This document shows, one piece after another, positions 1 through 6,088 of a DNA stretch of 8,918 nucleotides. Positions within the stretch are counted from its first letter, which is position 1; every line of letters begins with the position of its first letter. A program made the translations under genes and the position numbers. The notes under the pieces are model-generated. The model did not search any database. It worked only from the letters and a program-made list of their open reading frames with translations, and was not told where the DNA came from. This stretch comes from Flavobacteriia bacterium (lineage in GTDB: Bacteria; Bacteroidota; Bacteroidia; Flavobacteriales; Flavobacteriaceae): NCBI GenBank assembly GCA_030626085.1, contig DAOUPQ010000071.1, forward strand, positions 1 through 8,918. Reading direction: 5' to 3'.

Positions 1-2042
1 AATTGCCTGCTTTGGTGCAGGATGGAATGGCAATTGTTGTTTCACCATTAATTGCACTGATGAAGAATCAGGTTGATGTTTTACGTGGAATTTCTACAAA
101 TCACGGTGTTGCACACGTTTTAAATTCATCTTTAAACAAAACTGAAATTGCTCAGGTAAAGTGCGATATAGAAGACGGTATTACTAAATTATTGTATGTA
201 GCTCCTGAATCACTAACAAAAGAAGAATATATAGAGTTTTTAAAAAAGCAAACTATTTCATTTATTGCAATTGATGAAGCACATTGCATTTCAGAATGGG
301 GTCATGACTTTAGACCAGAATACAGAAATTTAAAAGAAATTATTAAACAAATTGGTGATTTAAATATTGTTGGTCTAACCGCTACTGCAACTGAAAAGGT
401 TCAAGAAGATATTTTAAAGAATTTAGGCATTACCGATGCTAAGACGTTTAAAGAATCTTTTAACAGACCAAATTTATTTTATGAAGTAAAACCCAAAAAT
501 GCAGATGTTGATAAAGATATTATTCGGTTTGTAAGGAAATATAAAGGCAAATCAGGAATTATATATTGTTTAAGCAGAAAAAAAGTTGAAGAAGTTGCAC
601 AAGTGCTACAAGTAAACGGTATAAAAGCAGTTCCTTATCATGCTGGTTTTGATGCCAAAACACGAGCCAGGCATCAGGATATGTTTTTAATGGAAGATAC
701 CGATGTGGTTGTAGCAACTATTGCTTTTGGTATGGGTATTGACAAACCCGATGTTCGTTTTGTTATTCATTATGATATGCCAAAAAGTTTGGAGAGTTAT
801 TATCAGGAAACCGGTAGAGCGGGTAGAGATGGAGGCGAAGGGTATTGCTTGGCATACTATGCCTATAAAGATATCGAAAAATTAGAAAAATTTTTAGCAG
901 GTAAACCTATAGCCGAACAAGATATTGGAAATGCTTTATTGCAAGAAGTGGTGGCTTACGCCGAAACTTCTATATCTCGACGTAAGTTCTTACTACATTA
1001 TTTTGGTGAAGAATTTGATGAAATAAATGGAAATGGAGCGGATATGGATGATAATGTTAGAAATCCTAAAAAGAAAATTGAAGCAAAAGATAATGTAAAA
1101 AAACTATTAGAGGTAGTCAAAGAAACTAAAGAAGAATATAAATCCAAAGAGGTAATCAATACCCTGATAGGTAAAGAAAATGCATTATTGATATCGCACA
1201 AAACCAACAAACAAGATTTCTTTGGAACAGGAAATGACAAAGATGATAAGTATTGGATGGCTCTGATAAGACAAGTTTTGGTAGCCGGGTTTTTGCATAA
1301 AGAAATTGAACAATATGGTGTTTTAAAACTTACACAAGAGGGTAAAGGATTTATTACTAATCCGGTTTCATTTATGATGACCAAAGATCATGTTTATGAT
1401 GAAGTAGATGATAGTAGTATCATTACTAAAGGTAAATCCAGAGGAGTTGCTACAGATGAAAAATTAATGGTGATGCTTAAAGATCTTAGAAAGTCAATAG
1501 GGAAAAGAAAAGGTGTTCCCCCTTATGCGGTTTTTCAAGATCCTTCTCTTGAAGATATGACTTTAAAATTCCCAATTACATATGAAGAATTAGCTAATGT
1601 ACATGGAGTAGGAGATGGAAAATCAAAAAAATACGGTAAAGAGTTTCTTGCATTGATTTCAGATTATGTTGAAGAGAATGATATTATTCGTCCAGATGAT
1701 CTAATTGTAAAAAGTACCGGTTTAAATTCTGCACTAAAACTATATATTATTCAAAGTACTGATAAAAAAATACCGCTTAATGACATTGCAAAGTCTAAAG
1801 GTATTACGATGGATGAACTCATTAAAATAATGGAGCAGATTATTTATTCGGGTACTAAGATCAATATTAGTTATTGCATCAATGAATTATTAGATGAAGA
1901 TCAGCAAGAAGAGATTTTTGATTATTTTATGGAGTCTGAAACTGACAAGATCGAAGAGGCTTTAGACGAATTTGATGGTGATTATGATATTGAAGAATTG
2001 AGAATGATGCGAATTAAATTTATTAGCGAAGTGGCTAATTAA
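1..2042 (+). CDS. recQ: ATP-dependent DNA helicase RecQ, 5'-truncated by window edge
   Basis: 3'-5' superfamily 2 helicase that unwinds DNA during recombinational repair. The visible 679 residues begin just after the Walker A (motif I) region, so roughly the first 50 residues lie upstream; the first two bases finish a split codon. Motifs in order, numbering from the fragment: motif Ia (SPLIALMKNQ, about 14-23), Walker B DEAH (91-94) followed by the aromatic-rich loop, motif III (GLTATAT, 124-130), motif IV (GIIYCLSRKK, 185-194), motif V (ATIAFGMGIDKPD, 238-250) and motif VI (QETGRAGRDG, 268-277). An RQC-type region (about 320-460) and an HRDC domain (about 482-556) follow, then an acidic C-terminal extension with a helix-turn-helix-like stretch. 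The RQC zinc site is missing: SRRKFLLHYFGEE is followed by NGNGADMDDN where CxxCxxC is expected. Stop is TAA. The downstream gene is convergent. Confidence 0.96.
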   Translation, partial: LPALVQDGMAIVVSPLIALMKNQVDVLRGISTNHGVAHVLNSSLNKTEIAQVKCDIEDGITKLLYVAPESLTKEEYIEFLKKQTISFIAIDEAHCISEWGHDFRPEYRNLKEIIKQIGDLNIVGLTATATEKVQEDILKNLGITDAKTFKESFNRPNLFYEVKPKNADVDKDIIRFVRKYKGKSGIIYCLSRKKVEEVAQVLQVNGIKAVPYHAGFDAKTRARHQDMFLMEDTDVVVATIAFGMGIDKPDVRFVIHYDMPKSLESYYQETGRAGRDGGEGYCLAYYAYKDIEKLEKFLAGKPIAEQDIGNALLQEVVAYAETSISRRKFLLHYFGEEFDEINGNGADMDDNVRNPKKKIEAKDNVKKLLEVVKETKEEYKSKEVINTLIGKENALLISHKTNKQDFFGTGNDKDDKYWMALIRQVLVAGFLHKEIEQYGVLKLTQEGKGFITNPVSFMMTKDHVYDEVDDSSIITKGKSRGVATDEKLMVMLKDLRKSIGKRKGVPPYAVFQDPSLEDMTLKFPITYEELANVHGVGDGKSKKYGKEFLALISDYVEENDIIRPDDLIVKSTGLNSALKLYIIQSTDKKIPLNDIAKSKGITMDELIKIMEQIIYSGTKINISYCINELLDEDQQEEIFDYFMESETDKIEEALDEFDGDYDIEELRMMRIKFISEVAN

Positions 2043-2139
2043 ATTTTCCTCAAACTATTATTATCCTGTAAATAAGTATTTCATAAATTAGCATTCTCTA
2101 AATGCACAATGGGTAAATAAGTAATTTATATAAGGTAAA

Positions 2140-2814
2140 TCACAAGCTTAAAAAAGCAACTATAAATCCAATAATAATTGCAATGAATTTTCTTGAATTA
2201 AACTTGTGATTTTCTGAACTTTCAAAAAGAATCGCTGTAGAAATATGTAGGAAAATACCTATTATAATTGCGGTGATCTCAGTGTGATATTGATTTATAG
2301 ACGGGAACTTGTTGGCAAATAAACTACCCAATGGACTCATCAACGCAAATAAGAATACAAATATATAAATAGTTGTTTTTTGTAGGTTTGAATTTTGTAA
2401 GAAAACAACCAAAATAATTGTGACAGGTATTTTATGAATGATTATTGCCCAAAGTAGATTGCTGTTACCTTTTAAACCCAAAGGCATTCCTTCTAAAAAG
2501 GCATGAATACCCAAACTAAAGAATAATAACCACGGCACACTATAAGTATATTCATAACCATGCATGTGACCGTGTTCAGCACCTTTTGAAAAATATTCTA
2601 ATACAGTTTGCAAAACAATTCCTAATAAGATAAATAATCCTATATTTTTTTGTTGGGTTTCAAATACTTCAGGTAATAAATGTAAAACGGTTATCGATAA
2701 TAAATATGCACCACTGAACGATAAAAATAATCGCAAAGCTTGTGTTTTTGGTTTAAAAAAACTAGCTATAAATACTCCTAAGAGTACTGAAAGTATGAGG
2801 GCTAGATAGATCAT
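2140..2814 (-). CDS. ZIP family metal (probably zinc) transporter
   Basis: Predicted inner-membrane divalent metal importer, 224 residues, nearly all hydrophobic, with about eight transmembrane segments as expected for the compact bacterial ZIP family. Family signatures seen: HLLPE (45-49) in the second segment, HAFLEG (104-109) matching the HxxxE/DG metal site of segment IV, and HKIP (127-130) matching the HExxP-like site of segment V, with Lys in place of the usual Glu. A histidine-rich loop HGHMH (81-85) between segments III and IV fits metal sensing or binding. The ATG overlaps the TGA of the upstream methyltransferase as ATGA, so it is the second gene of a minus-strand unit and probably translationally coupled. 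Direction of transport and metal identity are inferred from the family only. Confidence 0.85.
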   Translation of the reverse strand: MIYLALILSVLLGVFIASFFKPKTQALRLFLSFSGAYLLSITVLHLLPEVFETQQKNIGLFILLGIVLQTVLEYFSKGAEHGHMHGYEYTYSVPWLLFFSLGIHAFLEGMPLGLKGNSNLLWAIIIHKIPVTIILVVFLQNSNLQKTTIYIFVFLFALMSPLGSLFANKFPSINQYHTEITAIIIGIFLHISTAILFESSENHKFNSRKFIAIIIGFIVAFLSL

Positions 2815-3539
2815 TGAAATATTATTATTAATCGGTCAGATTCTTTTTCGTCAAAAGGTTTTAGATTATAATCGCCAAAAATATGCTTTATTTTTAAATT
2901 GACTTTTTTTGACATGCTTTTAAATTTTGACAATGTCAAACATTGTATCTTTTCTTCAAATTCATATAACTTTTCATTAATATTGAATTTAATTTCTTTT
3001 TTTAGATAATTGTTCTCAACTTTTCTTTTGATATAAAAATCAATATCATTTTTTGTTATAATTTCTTTTGGTATTAAATTGGTTTTCGCTTTGTTGATAT
3101 TTATAAAATCTAGCACTAAAATGCCATTGTATCTCAATCCGGATTTAAAATTTTGAAGTACTTTAATATTCTCATCTTCATAATCAAAATAACCAAAACT
3201 TGTAAATAAGTTAAATATAGCATCATATTTTTCACTTAGATGATCTCTCATATCATGTGTATGAAAATGTAATGTATTGTTTTCAAATCTTTTAGCATAA
3301 TTTATATTGTTTATTGATAAATCAGCACCTGTCAAGTGATAACCTAAATTATTTAAGTAGATGGCATGCCTTCCTCTTCCACAAGGCAGATCTAAAATTT
3401 TACTCTTTTTTGGTAAGTTTAAAAAAGCGATTAAATTTTCCATAAATAATTCGGCTTCTTTATCATTTCTATGATCGTAAAGCTTATGATAATACTGTGT
3501 ATTAAACCATTGTTGGTACCATGAATCTTGATTTTCCAT
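2811..3539 (-). CDS. class I SAM-dependent methyltransferase, substrate unknown
   Basis: 242-residue cytosolic methyltransferase of the Rossmann-fold class. Motif I, the glycine-rich SAM loop, is ILDLPCGRGR (48-57); an acidic residue after strand 2 sits in GADLS (71-75, D73); a motif IV-like YDAIFNLFTSFGYF stretch (105-118) follows. The N-terminal WFNTQYYHKLYDHR segment is typical of small uncharacterised bacterial methyltransferases acting on small molecules, but I see nothing that fixes the substrate. The C-terminal third is rich in Lys, Asn and Ile and lacks recognisable motifs. First gene of a minus-strand pair; its TGA overlaps the ZIP transporter ATG by four bases. It diverges from the rRNA methyltransferase across a 77-base gap that must hold both promoters. 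The ATG at 3537-3539 gives the normal N-terminus for this family. Confidence 0.85.
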   Translation of the reverse strand: MENQDSWYQQWFNTQYYHKLYDHRNDKEAELFMENLIAFLNLPKKSKILDLPCGRGRHAIYLNNLGYHLTGADLSINNINYAKRFENNTLHFHTHDMRDHLSEKYDAIFNLFTSFGYFDYEDENIKVLQNFKSGLRYNGILVLDFININKAKTNLIPKEIITKNDIDFYIKRKVENNYLKKEIKFNINEKLYEFEEKIQCLTLSKFKSMSKKVNLKIKHIFGDYNLKPFDEKESDRLIIIFQ

Positions 3540-3572
3540 CTAATATATTCTAAGAAATAATTTTAAAAAGGA

Positions 3573-3580
3573 CAAAATAA
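3573..3580 (-). promoter_or_regulatory. candidate -7 box for the methyltransferase/ZIP unit
   Basis: On the minus strand this reads TTATTTTG, a 7-of-8 match to the Bacteroidota -7 consensus TAnnTTTG, 33 bases before the methyltransferase ATG, implying a leader of about 28 bases. No convincing -33 TTG lies at the expected spacing, so this is tentative. Confidence 0.28.
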
Positions 3581-3604
3581 AGAATATTTCAATTTATATA
3601 ACAG

Positions 3605-3612
3605 TATTTTTG
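3605..3612 (+). promoter_or_regulatory. candidate -7 box immediately upstream of the RlmL-like gene
   Basis: Reads TATTTTTG, a full match to TAnnTTTG, but only four bases separate it from the ATG at 3617. If real, transcription would begin at or just inside the annotated start, so the message would be leaderless or translation would begin at the in-frame Met7 (codon at 3635). No clear -33 element is visible; matches of this kind are frequent in AT-rich DNA. Confidence 0.25.
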
Positions 3613-3616
3613 CTAA

Positions 3617-4774
3617 ATGAATGAAAATTTTAAAATGACTGCAAAAACTTTATATGGTTTTGAGTCGATATTAGCTAAAGAACTAAGGAATTTAGGAGCG
3701 ATAGGAGTAAAAGAAGGTGTTAGAAGTGTAACATTTTTTGGAGATACCGGTTTTATGTATAAAGCAAATATGGCCTTGCGTACTGCAATTAGAATTTTAA
3801 AACCAATTGAAAGATTTAAAATTTATAATGAAAATGATCTGTATAAAAATTTGCAAAAAATTAATTGGGAAAAATATCTACAAGTACATAATACTTTAGC
3901 AATTGATGCGGCAGTTCATTCATCAATATTTACTCATTCACAATATATTGCATTAAAAAGCAAGGATGCTATTGTTGATTATTTTAGAAATAAATATGGA
4001 GAAAGGCCTAATGTTGATATAAAACACCCGGATTTGCAGTTAAACATACATATTCAGGAAGATACCTGTACTGTTTCATTGGATAGCTCAGGAATGTCTC
4101 TGCATAAAAGAGGTTACAGAATTTCAACTAATATTGCACCTATTAATGAGGTTTTTGCAGCTGGTTTAATTTTAATGACCGGTTATAACGGTTCTCAGCA
4201 TTTTGTTGATCCTATGTGTGGAAGTGGGACTATGTTGATTGAAGCAGCAATGATTGCAAATAGTATCCCCGCAAATATAAACCGTATTGAGTTTGGTTTT
4301 GAAAAATGGGTAGATTTTGATAATGATCTTTTTGAAAAGATACATGATTCTCTCCTCAAAAAAATTACATATTCATCACAAAAAATTATTGGTTTTGATA
4401 AGGCCCCGTCTGCTGTAAGAAAAGCTCAGGAAAATATAAAAAATGCAAATTTAGATGAATTTATAATTGTTGAAAAGCAAGATTTTTTTAATTCGGAAAA
4501 ACCTGTCGAAGGCAAGACGATTTTATGTTTTAATCCACCTTATGGCGAGCGTTTATCCATAAATGTTCCAATCTTCTATAAAGAAATTGGCAATACATTA
4601 AAGCAAAATTATACCGATACAGATGCATGGTTTATAACATCAGACTTTAATACCGGAATAAAAAGTGTTGGACTCAGAACTTCTCGAAAAATTAAAGTTT
4701 TTAATGGGAGTTTAGAATGTAGATTTGTAAAATATGAAATGTATAAAGGAAGTAGGAAAATGAGTAAGCAGTAA
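3617..4774 (+). CDS. THUMP-domain class I SAM-dependent RNA methyltransferase, RlmL-like
   Basis: 385 residues resembling the N-terminal RlmL half of the E. coli RlmKL protein, which makes N2-methylguanosine at 23S rRNA G2445; the RlmK half is absent. A ferredoxin-like N-terminal region (about 5-65) and a THUMP RNA-binding domain (about 66-158) precede the UPF0020-type catalytic domain. SAM-binding motif I is VDPMCGSGTMLIEAA (197-211), and motif IV is NPPYGER (306-312), the N/D-PPY signature of methylation on an exocyclic base nitrogen. Acidic residue D261 in GFDKA fits the motif II position. Target site is inferred from family. Start: ATG at 3617 is taken, but Met7 (MTAKTLYG) aligns with the beginning of the conserved core and is a plausible alternative. 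It diverges from the minus-strand methyltransferase and is followed after 64 bases by the GNAT gene. Confidence 0.9.
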   Translation: MNENFKMTAKTLYGFESILAKELRNLGAIGVKEGVRSVTFFGDTGFMYKANMALRTAIRILKPIERFKIYNENDLYKNLQKINWEKYLQVHNTLAIDAAVHSSIFTHSQYIALKSKDAIVDYFRNKYGERPNVDIKHPDLQLNIHIQEDTCTVSLDSSGMSLHKRGYRISTNIAPINEVFAAGLILMTGYNGSQHFVDPMCGSGTMLIEAAMIANSIPANINRIEFGFEKWVDFDNDLFEKIHDSLLKKITYSSQKIIGFDKAPSAVRKAQENIKNANLDEFIIVEKQDFFNSEKPVEGKTILCFNPPYGERLSINVPIFYKEIGNTLKQNYTDTDAWFITSDFNTGIKSVGLRTSRKIKVFNGSLECRFVKYEMYKGSRKMSKQ

Positions 4775-4793
4775 TCAGTTGTAGTAAGCAGTA
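4763..4793 (+). repeat. short tandem-like direct repeat across the end of the RlmL-like gene
   Basis: AGTAAGCAGTA occurs at 4763-4773 and again at 4783-4793, a 20-base period. The first copy encodes the last codons and runs up to the TAA stop, so the extreme C-terminus (MSKQ) is written by repeat sequence. The spacer itself contains another CAGT. Function unknown. Confidence 0.6.
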
Positions 4794-4794
4794 T

Positions 4795-4817
4795 GTTTTA
4801 ATTTTTATTATTAAAAC
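4795..4817 (+). terminator. AT-rich stem-loop between RlmL-like gene and GNAT gene
   Basis: GTTTTAAT (4795-4802) and ATTAAAAC (4810-4817) form a perfect 8-base stem with a 7-base T-rich loop. It is not followed by a T-run, so classical intrinsic termination is doubtful; it may be an attenuating or mRNA-end structure. Confidence 0.3.
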
Positions 4818-4838
4818 CTAAAAAACAGAATTATATCT

Positions 4839-5273
4839 ATGATCTCTATTCGTGAAATAAAAGTAGAGGATACCTATAACATACGTAAACAAGAACTGCG
4901 TAAAAGCATGAGTTTACCGGCACAATTTACTGGAGATCTTGATAATAATACTCTTCATTTAGGAGTTTTTGATGATGATATTTTAGTGAGTATTATAAGT
5001 TTTATGAAAAATGATCATAAAAATTTAAAAGGTGAACAATACCAACTTAGGGGTATGGCAACTCTAGAAACTTATCAAAAGAAAGGATATGGAAAGAAAT
5101 TGGTTATAAGGGCAGAGAAATTATTAAAAAAAAAGAATGCTGCTATAATCTGGTGTAATGCTCGTGTAATCGCACTCGACTTTTATCATAAACAAGGTTA
5201 TAAAATAATAGGAGAGGAGTTTGATATTCCTCAAATCGGCGGACATTTTGTAATGTATAAGAGGTTAATGTGA
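4839..5273 (+). CDS. GNAT family N-acetyltransferase
   Basis: 144-residue single-domain protein of the Gcn5-related acetyltransferase fold, expected to move an acetyl group from acetyl-CoA to an amine. The acetyl-CoA binding motif A is at 69-88: strand 4 QLRGMATL, then YQKKGYGKKL, where Q80-K-K-G83-Y-G85 matches Q/RxxGxG/A. Strand 5 and motif B are IIWCNARVIALDFYHKQGY (104-122 approximately), with Tyr116 and the GY end typical of the fold. The C-terminal IPQIGGHFVMYKRL completes the last strands. Full length for the family. The substrate cannot be read from the sequence. No -7 box is obvious in the 64-base gap, so it may be read through from the RlmL-like gene. Confidence 0.85.
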   Translation: MISIREIKVEDTYNIRKQELRKSMSLPAQFTGDLDNNTLHLGVFDDDILVSIISFMKNDHKNLKGEQYQLRGMATLETYQKKGYGKKLVIRAEKLLKKKNAAIIWCNARVIALDFYHKQGYKIIGEEFDIPQIGGHFVMYKRLM

Positions 5274-5347
5274 TAATGGAAGAATGTTGAAATGTGTTAA
5301 TGATAAATTACTTAAGGATTTTTTTATTAACTGAACGCTGATATTAA

Positions 5348-5617
5348 TAACCTGAGTTCGAGCTAAGATTTATCACACAGAAAGTCAATAGTGCACTAGG
5401 TTTGATACTGAAAATCAAGAAGTAATAACGGGTTATTACAAGTTATTTTTAGTTCGAAGATGGTGTGCTATTGGCTTTTCTGCTTGCAGATTTCGATATT
5501 TAACCCATATACTTCATCAAATTTCCTTGCATTATTCCGATAGTGCTACGAAAATTTGACTCGTCTATATGCTAAATATCTGAAACTGTGAGCAAAGCTT
5601 AAATCGAACTCAGGTTA
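5348..5617 (+). repeat. nested inverted-repeat element (MITE-like or structured RNA), three-way-junction fold
   Basis: Terminal arms are a perfect 14-base inverted repeat: TAACCTGAGTTCGA (5348-5361) and its complement (5604-5617), extended after a 2x2 mismatch by TAAG/CTTA (5364-5367 with 5598-5601). Inside are two further long arms. Arm 2 pairs 5378-5398 with 5461-5482: 21 pairs, one bulged T (5476), with a perfect inner hairpin GTAATAA-CGGG-TTATTAC (5422-5439) in its loop. Arm 3 pairs 5483-5511 with 5566-5592 through small bulges, then TCAAATTT (5517-5524) with AAATTTGA (5552-5559). No meaningful ORF lies within. Such nested palindromes resemble non-autonomous palindromic repeats such as ERIC- or NEMIS-type elements, but a structured non-coding RNA is also possible. 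The structure is seen directly; identity and mobility are inference. Confidence 0.7.
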
Positions 5618-5711
5618 ATATTCTGATAATGAGATAATAATACGGATTGAATATAACAAATATTAAATTTTATCGTTATAGCTATGTGATATTTATTTAA
5701 ATTAATTAAAC

Positions 5712-5810
5712 ATGATTGTAACAGATAAAGACAGAGAAATGTTTGTAAAAATAATTTTTACAGTTGCTTTAATTTTATTGTTGATCATTACAATTCATTT
5801 TAATGTTTAA
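5712..5810 (+). CDS. possible small single-pass membrane peptide, 32 residues
   Basis: ATG to TAA, encoding a charged N-terminus (MIVTDKDREMFVK) followed by a strongly hydrophobic stretch (about residues 14-29, IIFTVALILLLIITIH) and a short tail. This would be one transmembrane helix with the charged end most likely cytoplasmic. There is no Shine-Dalgarno sequence, but the AT-rich AATTAATTAAAC leader resembles those of neighbouring genes. I recognise no family. In such AT-rich DNA a hydrophobic ORF of this size can occur by chance, so it is offered as a candidate only. Confidence 0.35.
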   Translation: MIVTDKDREMFVKIIFTVALILLLIITIHFNV

Positions 5811-5961
5811 ATACAGTACTTTTCAATAGTGATTAAACAGGTTACGAAATCAAAACATTAAATTTTCGGATAAATACATCCTGTTATATATTTCTTATCA
5901 ATTATAATTTCTTCATATTTTGATATAAATCTTCATTCCGATTTTAGTCTGCAATATTGAA

Positions 5962-5973
5962 TAAGAATTCTTA
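5962..5973. repeat. perfect 12-base palindrome upstream of nagB
   Basis: TAAGAATTCTTA lies about 35 bases before the candidate nagB -7 box, where a regulator could bind. A 12-base palindrome is not improbable by chance in a stretch this long and AT-rich, so operator function is speculative. Confidence 0.25.
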
Positions 5974-6007
5974 ACAAAATATTAAATTAGTATACCAAAA
6001 AATAGAT

Positions 6008-6015
6008 TAAATTTG
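6008..6015 (+). promoter_or_regulatory. candidate nagB -7 promoter box
   Basis: TAAATTTG matches TAnnTTTG exactly, 73 bases before the nagB ATG, giving a predicted leader of about 65-70 bases. The expected -33 TTG is not present; TTAG at 5987-5990 is the nearest approximation. Confidence 0.4.
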
Positions 6016-6088
6016 CAAGCTTAATTATTACAGTTTTAATCAATTTTTAAACTCAAGTTTAAATCATACCATTTTATAAATTATTCTT

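Larger units (their letters stand above)
5274..6088. other. 815-base intergenic region with a structured element, one possible small ORF and the nagB leader
   Basis: Contents in order: a spacer with an AT-only hairpin (GTTAAT 5296-5301 with ATTAAC 5326-5331) and a T-run that might end the GNAT message; the nested inverted-repeat element 5348-5617; an AT-rich stretch; a possible 32-codon ORF (5712-5810); a two-tier stem (AACAGG 5836-5841 with CCTGTT 5880-5885, enclosing CGAAA 5845-5849 with TTTCG 5864-5868); a 12-base palindrome at 5962-5973; and a candidate nagB -7 box at 6008-6015. By hand count the element is about one third G+C while the sequence after it is about one fifth, so it differs from its surroundings. 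Confidence 0.7.

Noticed and set aside
998..1384. 128-codon open frame on the minus strand inside recQ
   Set aside because: It is antisense to the well-conserved RQC region of recQ, and its translation has no recognisable domain; it is a shadow frame.
2091..2105. GCATT/AATGC hairpin between convergent recQ and the ZIP gene, as a shared terminator
   Set aside because: The five-base stem is too short and has no T-run on either strand.
5348..5361. GTTCGA resembling a tRNA T-loop
   Set aside because: No acceptor, D or anticodon arms can be built around it; it belongs to the terminal inverted repeat.
5392..5560. Open plus-strand frame of about 55 codons inside the inverted-repeat element, considered as a transposase remnant
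   Set aside because: It has no start codon, and its translation has no transposase motif. The frame crosses the hairpin arms, so base pairing rather than coding explains the sequence.
5836..5885. Two-tier stem (AACAGG/CCTGTT around CGAAA/TTTCG) as a riboswitch upstream of nagB
   Set aside because: It lies upstream of the candidate promoter, the stems are short with an 11-base asymmetric bulge, and it matches no riboswitch I know.
5274..6088. CRISPR array or retron in the intergenic region
   Set aside because: There are no regularly spaced direct repeats, no cas genes and no reverse transcriptase in the window; the structure is inverted, not direct.
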